Assembly: GCA_001464915.1 (NCBI GenBank)
Contig: LNED01000033.1
Location: forward strand, 124,001 to 188,000
Reading direction: 5' to 3'
DNA: 64,000 bases
From: Sphingomonadales bacterium Ga0077531
GTDB taxonomy: Bacteria; Pseudomonadota; Alphaproteobacteria; Sphingomonadales; Sphingomonadaceae
The notes beneath the pieces are model-generated. The model worked only from the letters and a program-made list of their open reading frames with translations, was not told the origin of the DNA and did no database searches. Positions 56,635 to 64,000 of this stretch are shown in pieces. The position numbers and the translations under genes were made by a program. Numbering within the stretch: the first letter of the stretch is position 1; each line of letters starts with the position of its first letter.

Positions 56635-57519
56635 ATGCCTGCACGTCGTCTGCCACCCCTGCGCGCGCTCGAAGCGTTCATGCGCACTGTCCGCCTGGGG
56701 TCAGCCCGCGCGGCGGCGGAGGAGATCGGCCTCAGCCCTTCGGCATTGTCACGCCGGATCAGCAATCTTGAAGAATTCGTGGGCAAAAAGCTGTTCACCC
56801 GCGCGCGCCAATCGATGCAGCTGACCGATGAGGGGCAGGCGTTCTACGAAGCGGTGAATCCGCATATGGAAGCGCTTGCTCGGGCGGTTGAAAGCCAGTC
56901 GGACAATATCGCGCTGCTCCGCCTGCGGCTGGGCGTTTTGCCGATGTTCGGGAGCCAGCGCCTGTTCCCGCGACTGGGCGAGTTGCGCAAACGTCATCCG
57001 CTGCTGCACATCGATATCGACACCGCTCCGCATCTCGAAGACCGCGTGGGCGACACGCTCGATGCCGCGATCATCCTGTCGCGCGGCCCGGCGAGCGGGC
57101 TGCACGCGGTGCGGCTTGACCACAATCTCGTCCACGCGATTTGCAGCAAGGAAGTCGCACGCAATATCGGTCCGGACATCAACCCCGAAGCAATGGCCAA
57201 ACAGACCTTCCTTGTTCACAACGAACTGCCCGAAAGCTTCGTTGCATGGAAAAAAGCCAATGGTCTCGACACGATGAGCCCTGCAGCCATTGATCATTAC
57301 GATTCGGGCGCGCTGATGCTGGAGGCCGCTGCTCAGGGGTTGGGCGTGGCGATCATGCATGATGATCACCTGCGCCGCGCCAACGACAACCGCCTGACCA
57401 ATCTGCCGGGCAAGCCGGTCGAAAGCCCCTATAGCTATTGGTTCGTGTGCAAGCCGGTATCGCTCGAAAGCCGTCCGGTGCGGATCTTCCACGATTGGCT
57501 GGTGCGCGCGGGGCTTTAA
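56635..57519 (+). CDS. LysR family transcriptional regulator
   Basis: A 294-residue regulator. The HTH is at about residues 20-50 (GSARAAAEEIGLSPSALSRRISNLEEFVGKKLF). The effector domain begins LLRLRLGVLPMFGSQRLFPRL, resembling GcvA-type members. Its target is unknown: the usual divergent target is missing because the upstream gene is corC on the same strand. The stop shares TTAA with the convergent acyltransferase gene. Confidence 0.88.
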   Translation: MPARRLPPLRALEAFMRTVRLGSARAAAEEIGLSPSALSRRISNLEEFVGKKLFTRARQSMQLTDEGQAFYEAVNPHMEALARAVESQSDNIALLRLRLGVLPMFGSQRLFPRLGELRKRHPLLHIDIDTAPHLEDRVGDTLDAAIILSRGPASGLHAVRLDHNLVHAICSKEVARNIGPDINPEAMAKQTFLVHNELPESFVAWKKANGLDTMSPAAIDHYDSGALMLEAAAQGLGVAIMHDDHLRRANDNRLTNLPGKPVESPYSYWFVCKPVSLESRPVRIFHDWLVRAGL

Positions 57520-58382
57520 TCGGCGGACTGGGTTTCGGGCTGCGCTTCATACCGCACTGGCGGCACGGTGTGCGCAAAGGGTCGCAGCGGGTGGCCTAGA
57601 ATGTCGATCAGCGCCTCTTCGATCCGGCGGCGTGCTTCGATGCCGATCGCTTTGCGACCTCGGAAATCTTCGGGGCTGAAGGGTTCAAGGTAATGCAACC
57701 GAACCTTGAAACTGCCCTTGCGGGACAGCACGCGCTTGGCATTGTTGATGCCGCTTTCCACTCCGATCCATCCGATCCATTCAGCGACCGGGCCGTAATC
57801 CATGATCACCGGTTGCACTAACACGCCCGGCGGCGGCGGTTCGAGCACCGACAGCATCGAGGTTTTGAACGGCAGGAGCGATTGCCCATCGGTGGTGGTG
57901 CCTTCAGGAAAGACAGTCACCGACCAATTATCGACCAGCGCTTCTTTCAAGGCATTGATTTGTTCCGCCACGCCCATGCGGTGTTCGCGTTTGACGAATA
58001 CCGTCCGGTTGAGGCTGGCGAGCCAGCCGACCACCGGCGCCTCGGCAAGTTCGGCCTTGGCAACGAATGCCGTGCCGCTTGCGCCTGCGAGCGCGAGGAT
58101 ATCCACCCACGACAGGTGGTTGGCGACATAGAACACATCGCGTTTCAGATGGGTGCCGATTACTTCAACCCGCGCCCCGCACACCCGCGCGGCATAGCGC
58201 AGGAAAAGCATCGGGAAAGGCGAGCCATAGGCAAACACCCGGTAGAGGTAATGCAGCGGCACAAACACCAGCAACAGGCCAATCAGCCCTGCGGCGCGCA
58301 GGCCCAGCCGGAGCCAACCTGCCCACGAAACCGGCGTGACTTCACCACGCGCGGCAGCCTGGCGCAGTCCCCAATCAGTCAT
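57516..58382 (-). CDS. 1-acyl-sn-glycerol-3-phosphate acyltransferase (PlsC-like)
   Basis: A 288-residue membrane-associated acyltransferase. It has a hydrophobic segment at about residues 29-45, motif H89-x4-D94 (ANHLSWVD), the glycerol-phosphate motif FPEGTTTDG and a PVIMDYG block. It makes phosphatidic acid or a related lipid. It overlaps fur by 8 bases, an unusual pairing that implies co-transcription. Confidence 0.88.
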   Translation of the reverse strand: MTDWGLRQAAARGEVTPVSWAGWLRLGLRAAGLIGLLLVFVPLHYLYRVFAYGSPFPMLFLRYAARVCGARVEVIGTHLKRDVFYVANHLSWVDILALAGASGTAFVAKAELAEAPVVGWLASLNRTVFVKREHRMGVAEQINALKEALVDNWSVTVFPEGTTTDGQSLLPFKTSMLSVLEPPPPGVLVQPVIMDYGPVAEWIGWIGVESGINNAKRVLSRKGSFKVRLHYLEPFSPEDFRGRKAIGIEARRRIEEALIDILGHPLRPFAHTVPPVRYEAQPETQSAD

Positions 58383-58809
58383 TGCGCGACAAGCGCACGC
58401 CGTACAATTCCATGCGGTGATCGACGAGGCGATAGCCTAGCCGTTCGGCAATCTGGCGTTGCAGCGCTTCAACTTCGGGGTCGACGAATTCAACGACCTT
58501 GCCGGTTTCGACATCGATCAGGTGATCGTGATGCGCCTCGGGCACGGGTTCGTAACGCGATCGGCCATCGCCGAAATCGTGGCGATCCAGAATGCCTGCT
58601 TCTTCGAACAGGCGCACGGTTCGGTAGACAGTGGCGATCGAAATGCGCGGGTCAATCGCGGCGGCACGGCTGTGGAGCAGTTCGACATCGGGATGGTCTT
58701 CGCTTTCGGACAGCACGCGCGCAATCACGCGGCGCTGTTCGGTGATACGCAGGCCCTTTTCGGCGCAGAGTTGTTCGAGATCGATTTTCTGGTTCAAGGA
58801 TAGCTCCAT
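58375..58809 (-). CDS. fur: Fur family transcriptional regulator
   Basis: A 144-residue protein. The winged-helix domain has GLRITEQRRVIARVL and ISIATVYRTVRLFEEAG; the metal-binding region is YEPVPEAHHDHLIDVETGKVVEF. The CxxC pairs of E. coli Fur are absent, as is common in alphaproteobacterial Fur. Whether it senses iron, manganese or another signal is not decided by sequence. TATAAAAT about 36 bases upstream could be its -10 element. Confidence 0.9.
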   Translation of the reverse strand: MELSLNQKIDLEQLCAEKGLRITEQRRVIARVLSESEDHPDVELLHSRAAAIDPRISIATVYRTVRLFEEAGILDRHDFGDGRSRYEPVPEAHHDHLIDVETGKVVEFVDPEVEALQRQIAERLGYRLVDHRMELYGVRLSRND

Positions 58810-58853
58810 CGCCACGCCCGCCGCCCGCAATCGGATACGACCATTTTATAGCA

Positions 58854-58887
58854 AAGCAGCCTCATCCTTATAGGGACGAGGCTGCTT
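58854..58887. other. Hairpin between mucR and fur
   Basis: AAGCAGCCTC and GAGGCTGCTT form a perfect 10-pair stem with a 14-base loop, 58 bases after the mucR stop. No clear T-run follows on the minus strand, so it may be a weak terminator, an mRNA 3'-end stabiliser or a binding site. Confidence 0.5.
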
Positions 58888-58944
58888 GCTCAAGCTGACT
58901 TGCTGCCCTCTCAACAGGGGCGGCTAACTTGCAGTTAGGTTGGA

Positions 58945-59388
58945 TCAGACCTTTTTGGCACGGCGCGGGCGCACGATGGTGCCCGGCTTGCGGCCAAGGC
59001 CGATTTTCTTGGCCAGATCGCGGCGTTTTTCAGCATAGTTGGGGGCAACCATCGGATAGTCCGCGGCCAAGCCCCAACGCGCCCGGTATTCTTCAGGCGT
59101 CATGTCGAAGTTGGTGCGAAGATAGCGCTTCAGCATCTTCAGCTTTTTGCCATCTTCAAGGCAGACGATGTAATCGGGCTTGATCGAATTGCGGATTGCG
59201 ACCGCGGGCTGCGGCTTGACCTCTTCGACCACAACCGCTTCACCAAGATTGGCAAGCGCATTGTAGACATTGGTGATCAGGCTCGGCAGATCCGCCACCG
59301 CGACATCATTGTTGCTGACATGTGCCGCAACAATATCGCTGGTGAGCGTGATAAGAGTTTCTTTTGATTGTACTTCCAAATCGGTCAT
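58945..59388 (-). CDS. MucR/Ros family regulator with degenerate zinc finger
   Basis: A 147-residue protein of the MucR/Ros family: helical N-terminus (VAAHVSNNDVAVADLPSLITNVYNAL) and the DNA-binding core SIKPDYIVCLEDGKKLKMLKR, then LRTNFDMTPEEYRARW. Of the four zinc ligands of Ros only Cys76 remains; the others are Asp79, Tyr89 and Asn93. Some rhizobial homologues lack zinc but keep the fold, so it may still bind DNA. MucR proteins act as H-NS-like repressors of AT-rich promoters. A palindrome sits 15 bases upstream. Confidence 0.85.
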   Translation of the reverse strand: MTDLEVQSKETLITLTSDIVAAHVSNNDVAVADLPSLITNVYNALANLGEAVVVEEVKPQPAVAIRNSIKPDYIVCLEDGKKLKMLKRYLRTNFDMTPEEYRARWGLAADYPMVAPNYAEKRRDLAKKIGLGRKPGTIVRPRRAKKV

Positions 59389-59402
59389 GACATCCTCGTG
59401 GT

Positions 59403-59425
59403 ATTATTGGTCGCGACCCAATAAT
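59403..59425. promoter_or_regulatory. Palindromic operator candidate upstream of mucR
   Basis: ATTATTGG and CCAATAAT, perfect 8-base arms with a 7-base TCGCGAC spacer, end 15 bases before the mucR start codon. AT-rich arms fit the known preference of MucR proteins, so autoregulation is plausible. Confidence 0.5.
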
Positions 59426-59503
59426 TCGCCCTTGCCGGAAAATAGAGGTACTGGCAACTGGGATGCTTTGCGTATTCACAGGGAATCCCGAAGAGTCCGC
59501 GAA

Positions 59504-59980
59504 TTAGATTGGGCGGCCAAAAGTAATCGCGTCAATTCGTTCGCCATTGGCCATCCGATAATAGCCACGGCGTTCTCCAATCGGCTCAAATCCATATTTA
59601 CCATAAAGATGGATGGCTGGATTGCCGCGCCGCATCTCCAGAAATATCTGCGTAATCCCGCGCGCACGGGCCGCGGCAAACATATGCTCCATCAAGGCCG
59701 CGCCAACCCCGCGCAGCCGCGCGCCGGGCGCGACTGCGATGAGCAGCAGTTCTTCTTCGTCGAGCACATGACGGGACAGGACAAAGCCAACCGGTGCAGC
59801 CGCTGGGCCCGGCCCTTCGCCGATCACTGCGCCATCAGCATCGACAACCAGCGCGTGGGTGCTGGGCAGGCTTAGCGCATCGGCAACCTGCCTGCGGTTC
59901 CACGCTTCGCCGTAAGCTGGATCAAATGCGGTCTCCATCACCGCCATGACCCGGTCGATGAGATGCGGGCAGGGGGTCAT
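59504..59980 (-). CDS. rimI: Ribosomal-protein-alanine N-acetyltransferase RimI
   Basis: A 158-residue GNAT acetyltransferase. The acetyl-CoA loop region is AVAPGARLRGVGAALMEHM, then IFLEMRRGNPAIHLYGKYGFEPIGERRGYY. Its ATGA overlap with tsaB is the conserved tsaB-rimI pair. It acetylates the N-terminus of ribosomal protein S18 in E. coli; the target here is inferred. Confidence 0.9.
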   Translation of the reverse strand: MTPCPHLIDRVMAVMETAFDPAYGEAWNRRQVADALSLPSTHALVVDADGAVIGEGPGPAAAPVGFVLSRHVLDEEELLLIAVAPGARLRGVGAALMEHMFAAARARGITQIFLEMRRGNPAIHLYGKYGFEPIGERRGYYRMANGERIDAITFGRPI

Positions 59981-60609
59981 GCCTTGATCTGCTGCGCCAA
60001 CGGAGTGGCATCTGGCCCGCGCCCATAAATCGGCGCAAGGTTGGCGGTGAACAGCGCCGGATTGAGCAACATGACTGCGCCAGCATCAGGCAACGAATTG
60101 ATCGCCACCATCGCTTGGCCGGGAAACACTGCCGCGAGTTCAACAGCGCGGTTGCCCGCGACCAACGGCGGGCAGGCGAGGGCCGCAGCAGCCTGCGGGG
60201 TCAGCGACAGCGTCTCGCTCAGAGGCGCGCCATTCTCACCGAAATCGGCAATGAACCACTCACCGTGCCCGCCATTGGTGCACACGGTCACAGCCTGTGC
60301 TGGATGTTCGGCCTGCGCCATCGCAGCGATCAATCCGAGCGTGGGGTAGCCCAGCACCTCGGCCTGCCATGCAAAGCCCAAAGCACGCGCTGTCGCCAGC
60401 CCGATTCGCACGCCGGTAAAGCTGCCCGGCCCAAGCGATACGAAGATGCGGTCGGCGCGGCCCTTATCCGGCAATTCGGCGATCATCGGCACCAAAGCTT
60501 CGGCATGGCCGCGCCCGATGGTGCGATGGTCGCGCGCAATCAGCGTCTCGCCCTCAAACAGGGCGATGCTGCACGCTTCGGACGCGGTTTCGATGGCCAG
60601 CATTCGCAT
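59977..60609 (-). CDS. tsaB: tRNA threonylcarbamoyladenosine biosynthesis protein TsaB
   Basis: A 210-residue ASKHA-fold scaffold protein of the t6A37 tRNA-modification complex (with TsaD and TsaE, not in the window). The N-terminus MLAIETASEACSIAL, FVSLGPGSFTGVRIGLATARAL and VCTNGGHGEWFIADF are characteristic. It probably belongs to a leftward operon with the nitroreductase gene (51-base gap) and rimI. Confidence 0.92.
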   Translation of the reverse strand: MRMLAIETASEACSIALFEGETLIARDHRTIGRGHAEALVPMIAELPDKGRADRIFVSLGPGSFTGVRIGLATARALGFAWQAEVLGYPTLGLIAAMAQAEHPAQAVTVCTNGGHGEWFIADFGENGAPLSETLSLTPQAAAALACPPLVAGNRAVELAAVFPGQAMVAINSLPDAGAVMLLNPALFTANLAPIYGRGPDATPLAQQIKA

Positions 60610-60660
60610 GGGCCAGCGCGATGCCTCAGCCGCGCGTTTCCCGCAAGTCGGAGATGCGGA

Positions 60661-61269
60661 TCAGATGATGCGGTTGAAGGTTTCGAAGTCCGGACGCGGG
60701 CTGCGGTCGAAGATGCTGGCGGGATCGCCATAGCCGACAGAGCAAATGAAATTGGCCCGGTGGCGCGGTTCATCAGCGAAGAATGCGGCGTTGACGGCGG
60801 CAGCATCGAACCCCGACATCGGCCCGCAATCCAGCCCGACCGCACGTGCGGCGAGCATCAGGTAAGCGCCTTGCAGCGAGGAATTGCGGAACGCGCCTTG
60901 CTCGCGCGCATTCTCGTCGCCCGTGAACCAGCTTTTGGCGTCAGTGTGAGGGAACAGCCACGGCAGTTCTTCGTGGAAGTCGATGTCGTAACCGATCACG
61001 GCGGTGACGGGCGCAGCAAGCACCTTGGCCTTGTTGCCCTCCATCACGCAATCGGCGAGCTTGGCTTTGGCCTCGGGCGATTTGGCCCACACGATCCGCA
61101 CCGGCTGCATATTGGCCGAGGTTGGTGCCATTTTCACCAGATCCCAGATTGCATGAAGTTGCGCATCCGAAACAGGCTTGTCGAGCCAGCCGTTGTAGCT
61201 GCGCGCTTCGTTGAACAACTGGTCGAGTGCCGCACCCGAAAGCACGTGGTCGTGAAACTGCACGGTCAT
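60661..61269 (-). CDS. Malonic semialdehyde reductase-like nitroreductase (RutE type)
   Basis: A 202-residue flavoprotein. The Ser/Arg start of most nitroreductases is replaced by LFNEARSYNGWLDKPVSDAQL. MAPTSANMQPVRIVW and LMLAARAVGLDCGPMSGFD follow, as in RutE/HadB-like enzymes. No other rut genes are nearby, so a pyrimidine role is doubtful. It overlaps nfu by ATGA. Confidence 0.85.
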   Translation of the reverse strand: MTVQFHDHVLSGAALDQLFNEARSYNGWLDKPVSDAQLHAIWDLVKMAPTSANMQPVRIVWAKSPEAKAKLADCVMEGNKAKVLAAPVTAVIGYDIDFHEELPWLFPHTDAKSWFTGDENAREQGAFRNSSLQGAYLMLAARAVGLDCGPMSGFDAAAVNAAFFADEPRHRANFICSVGYGDPASIFDRSPRPDFETFNRII

Positions 61270-61844
61270 GCTGCGCGTACTTCGGTGACTTCGGGAACGT
61301 AATGTTTGAGCAGGCCTTCAATCCCGTGTTTTAGCGTCGCGGTGCTCGATGGGCAGCCTGCGCAGGAACCTTGGAGGGTGAGATACACCACCCCGTCACG
61401 AAACCCGCGATAGGCGATATCGCCGCCATCACCAGCTACCGCTGGACGCACGCGGGTCTCAAGCAGTTCGTTGATCGCGGCGATCACTTCGGCATCCTCA
61501 GGGCGTTCTTCGACCACCGCTTCATCTTCGGGTGGTACGGCGATTCCGTTGCCGCTGCCGCCTGCAAACAAGGGTGCTTCTGAGATGAAATGATCGAGCA
61601 GGATGGCAACCACCTGCGGTTTCAGCGCGCTCCAATCGGCGCCGGGTGCCGCGGTGACGCTGACAAAATTGGCGCCGAAGAACACGTTGACGACCTCACC
61701 TGTGTCAAAGATCGCCTGCGCCAGCGGGCTGGCTTCGGCCGCTTCGGGGGTGGCGAATTCGCGGCTGCCCACGTCCATCACGGTCTGACCGGGAAGGAAT
61801 TTGAGCGCGGCGGGGTTTGGTGTGGTTTCGGTTTCGATGAACAT
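61266..61844 (-). CDS. NifU/Nfu-type iron-sulfur cluster scaffold
   Basis: A 192-residue protein. The N-terminal Nfu domain (ETETTPNPAALKFLPG ... FFGANFVSVT) precedes a C-terminal NifU domain with C161-x2-C164 (GSCAGCPSST), the [4Fe-4S]-binding pair. It delivers Fe-S clusters to targets such as MiaB- or MutY-type enzymes. The ATG at 61844 starts the Nfu signature; upstream frame extension has no support. It is divergent from the M16 gene. Confidence 0.93.
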   Translation of the reverse strand: MFIETETTPNPAALKFLPGQTVMDVGSREFATPEAAEASPLAQAIFDTGEVVNVFFGANFVSVTAAPGADWSALKPQVVAILLDHFISEAPLFAGGSGNGIAVPPEDEAVVEERPEDAEVIAAINELLETRVRPAVAGDGGDIAYRGFRDGVVYLTLQGSCAGCPSSTATLKHGIEGLLKHYVPEVTEVRAA

Positions 61845-61930
61845 GCCACCAACGTAGTTGCCGTTGCGGTGCGCGACAAGTGCGGCGGTGCGATAAGCAT
61901 TCACTATCGCTTCACACTTCCCCCGCCTAT

Positions 61931-64000
61931 ATGCCGAACATGACGTTGATCTCCCGCGCCAGCCGCGCTCTCGTTTTGTTGCTTTCCTCTGCGGTGCTGC
62001 TTCAGCCAGTGCTGGCCCAGCAGGTGCACTCCACCACGCAACCTGCGCAGACCCCCGCACCGATCCCTGCCGCCCCGCCAGTGCCGGCCCCGCGCGCACT
62101 GCAAGCGAGCGGCGAAGTGCCGTGGCTTTATCGCGGCAGCGACGTCCCGGTCGATGAGAAGTGGCTGTTTGGCGAGATGGACAACGGGCTGCGCTATGCT
62201 GTGCGTCGCAATGGCGTGCCGCCGAACCAGGTGTCGATCCGGGTTCGGATCGATGCTGGATCGCTGCATGAACAGGATGAAGAGCAGGGCTATGCCCACC
62301 TGCTCGAACACCTTTTGTTTCGGGAAAGCAAATACCTGAAGCAGGCCGAGGCGATTTCCGCATGGCAGCGGCTGGGGGCGACCTTTGGCAGCGATGCCAA
62401 TGCCGAGACCAGCCCGACCCACACCGCCTATAAGCTCGACATTCCTGATATTGATGCGGCCAAGCTGACCGAAAGTTTCAAGCTACTGTCGGGCATGATC
62501 CGCGAGCCGGTGCTGAATGATGGCAATGTGTCGGCCGAGCGCCCGATTGTGCTGGCCGAAAAGCGTGAGCGCGGCGGGGCGGGGCTGCGAATGGCTGATC
62601 TGACCCGGCAGACGTTCTTCGCCGGACAGCGGCTGTCGGTGCGCAATCCGATTGGCACCGAAGAAACGCTGCGCGCCGCCGATGGCAAGGGTGTGAAGGC
62701 GTTCTACGAGCGCTGGTATCGCCCGGAAAACACTGTGATCGTGGTCGCCGGCGATGCCGATCCGCTGGTGCTGGCCGGATTGGTCGAACAGTGGTTCGGT
62801 GACTGGAAAGGCACCGGCAAGCCCGGCGTTGCACCCGATTTCGGTGATCCGGTTGCTCCCGCTGCTGCGCCCGAAAATCCGGTTGAAGGCACCCCGATTG
62901 GCGAGCTTGCGGTAGGGCTGGAACCCGATCTGCCGCGCAGCCTGACCTATGCGGTGATGCGTCCGTGGCGCCCGGTGCAGGACACGATTGTGTACAACGA
63001 GGGCCTGCTGCTCGATGCGATCGCGCAGGCGATCATCAACCGGCGGCTCGAAGCGCGGGCGCGCGGCGGCGGCAGTTTTCTGTATGCGCAGGTGCAGCAG
63101 GATGATGTCTCGCGGTCAGCCGATGCCACATTCGTGACCTTTGCGCCGTTGACCACTGATTGGCAGGCGGCGCTGGCTGACGTGCGCAGCGTGATCGCCG
63201 ATGCGCTGACCAATCCGCCGACACAGGAAGAGATTGACCGCGAGGCCGCCGAATTCGCGGTCGTGTTCGCCAACGAGGTTGAACAGGAAAGCGTGCAATC
63301 GGGCTCTGACCTTGCCAACAATCTCATCAATGCGGTCGATATCCGTGAGGCTGTCGCCGCGCCGCAGACGGTGCTTGGCGTGTTCAACGGGATGAAGCCG
63401 CGCCTCAACCCCGGTGAATTGCTGGCCCGCACCAAGGCGCTATTTGAAGGCACAGTCACCCGATCAGTCTATGTCACGCCAGCTGTTGGTGAGGCTGATA
63501 CGGACGCGCTAAGACTGGCGCTGGCACGCGAGGCCGTGGTCGATGGCAGCGCAAGACTGGCTGCGCAGACATTCTCGTTCGACGAATTGCCCCCCGTGGG
63601 CGCACCGGGGATGATTACCGAACAAAAGCCGCTTGGCGTACTGGAGATCGAACAGGTTGATTTTGCCAACGGCGTGAAGGCGCTGGTTTGGGCCAATCAG
63701 GCGGAACCCGGCCGGGTGACCGTGCGGGTGCGGTTTGGGGCAGGCTACCGCGCATTCGACGAGGACAGTGCAATCTACGCGGCGCTGGGCGAAGGCGCGC
63801 TGGTCGGTTCCGGGCTGGGCGAGCTTGGTCAGAATGAAATTGACCGGCTGGCCACCGGCCGCAAGCTGGGTTTCGATTTTGCGATAGACGATGCGGTGTT
63901 CACCTTCACCGCGCAGACCCGTTCGGAAGATGTTGCCGATCAATTGTATCTGTTCGCTGCCAAGCTGGGGATGCCGCGCTGGGACAAGGATCCGGTGATC
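61931..64000 (+). CDS. M16 (insulinase) family zinc peptidase, 3' end outside the window
   Basis: At least 690 residues, still open at the window edge. Signal peptide (LVLLLSSAVLLQPVLAQ), Pro/Ala-rich linker, then the M16 catalytic domain with the inverted zinc motif H123-L-L-E126-H127 and ELVLAEKRE-like VLAEKRERG. A second M16C domain follows, and the segment near the edge starts a third (EQVDFANGVKALVW). Probably periplasmic. The ATG at 61940 is an alternative; neither has a clear ribosome-binding site. Confidence 0.9.
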   Translation, partial: MPNMTLISRASRALVLLLSSAVLLQPVLAQQVHSTTQPAQTPAPIPAAPPVPAPRALQASGEVPWLYRGSDVPVDEKWLFGEMDNGLRYAVRRNGVPPNQVSIRVRIDAGSLHEQDEEQGYAHLLEHLLFRESKYLKQAEAISAWQRLGATFGSDANAETSPTHTAYKLDIPDIDAAKLTESFKLLSGMIREPVLNDGNVSAERPIVLAEKRERGGAGLRMADLTRQTFFAGQRLSVRNPIGTEETLRAADGKGVKAFYERWYRPENTVIVVAGDADPLVLAGLVEQWFGDWKGTGKPGVAPDFGDPVAPAAAPENPVEGTPIGELAVGLEPDLPRSLTYAVMRPWRPVQDTIVYNEGLLLDAIAQAIINRRLEARARGGGSFLYAQVQQDDVSRSADATFVTFAPLTTDWQAALADVRSVIADALTNPPTQEEIDREAAEFAVVFANEVEQESVQSGSDLANNLINAVDIREAVAAPQTVLGVFNGMKPRLNPGELLARTKALFEGTVTRSVYVTPAVGEADTDALRLALAREAVVDGSARLAAQTFSFDELPPVGAPGMITEQKPLGVLEIEQVDFANGVKALVWANQAEPGRVTVRVRFGAGYRAFDEDSAIYAALGEGALVGSGLGELGQNEIDRLATGRKLGFDFAIDDAVFTFTAQTRSEDVADQLYLFAAKLGMPRWDKDPVI

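Noticed and set aside
58854..58887. Intrinsic terminator after mucR
   Set aside because: The 10-pair stem is perfect, but the loop is 14 bases and no T-run follows on the minus strand, so it is listed only as a hairpin.

Overview
The window is a GC-rich, densely packed chromosomal segment with about 60 protein genes, no RNA genes and no mobile elements that I can see. Gene content and order (atpHAGDC, rpmF-plsX-fabH-ihfA-merR, a convergent smc/DsbA/DsbA/DciA/mutY block, miaB-phoH-ybeY-corC, cobT, a SciP-like DUF1153 protein, MucR, FeS-type photolyase) point to an alphaproteobacterium of the Sphingomonadales, most likely Erythrobacteraceae. The family-level call is inference from gene order and protein style, not from a database search.

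Layout. 1-4.7 kb: an SDR enzyme, phosphoglycolate phosphatase, glmU with a translationally coupled HNH protein, a SOUL-type heme protein and a SciP-like regulator. 4.7-11.7 kb: a secreted prolyl oligopeptidase and the F1 ATP synthase operon, both read leftward and each ended by a hairpin terminator. 11.9-16.5 kb: a TauD-like dioxygenase, a membrane-anchored trypsin-like protease, Ada (its start codon lies inside a perfect parS site) and two unknown genes. 16.5-25.9 kb: a GST, an iron-sulfur photolyase, PriA, DUF4197 and DUF2490 proteins, a transaldolase-like aldolase and CobT with two coupled small genes. 26-34.8 kb: cysS, then an operon-like set of a 2-hydroxyacid dehydrogenase, a single acetolactate-synthase-type ThDP enzyme and an aldehyde dehydrogenase. 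This is followed by a divergent CI/Cro-like regulator pair (S24 repressor against a 67-residue HTH protein), a metallo-hydrolase and a MAPEG protein. 35-45 kb: fatty acid and phospholipid initiation genes, IHF-alpha, MerR, SMC, two DsbA-like proteins, DciA and MutY. 45-53.8 kb: beta-lactamase-fold hydrolase, NudC, FrnE-like DsbA, DUF1489, SDR, MgtE, cyclophilin and MiaB. 54-64 kb: PhoH, YbeY, CorC, LysR, PlsC, Fur, a degenerate MucR, RimI, TsaB, a nitroreductase, Nfu and a truncated M16 peptidase.

The most interesting signals are non-coding or regulatory. (1) Two copies of a structured intergenic repeat (31717-31815 and 34293-34396) share three hairpins. Their stems covary while loops and linkers are conserved. 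(2) The CI/Cro-like divergent pair shares an intergenic region with a perfect alphaproteobacterial SOS-type box, GTTC-N7-GTTC. (3) There are two parS-type sequences, one perfect and one embedded in a terminator-like hairpin. This is consistent with a position in the origin-proximal part of the chromosome, alongside smc. (4) The 11 convergent gene junctions split into 8 that overlap or nearly touch (four share exactly one TTAG/TTAA stop tetranucleotide) and 3 that carry a structured repeat. (5) There are several clean palindromic operator candidates, including one directly abutting a start codon.

No gene-free stretch exceeds 300 bases. The longest gaps are about 250 bases (4469-4717, which holds a terminator and otherwise nothing I recognise) and 225 bases (34815-35039, which holds a promoter). 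Bases 1-36 hold nothing that I can assign.
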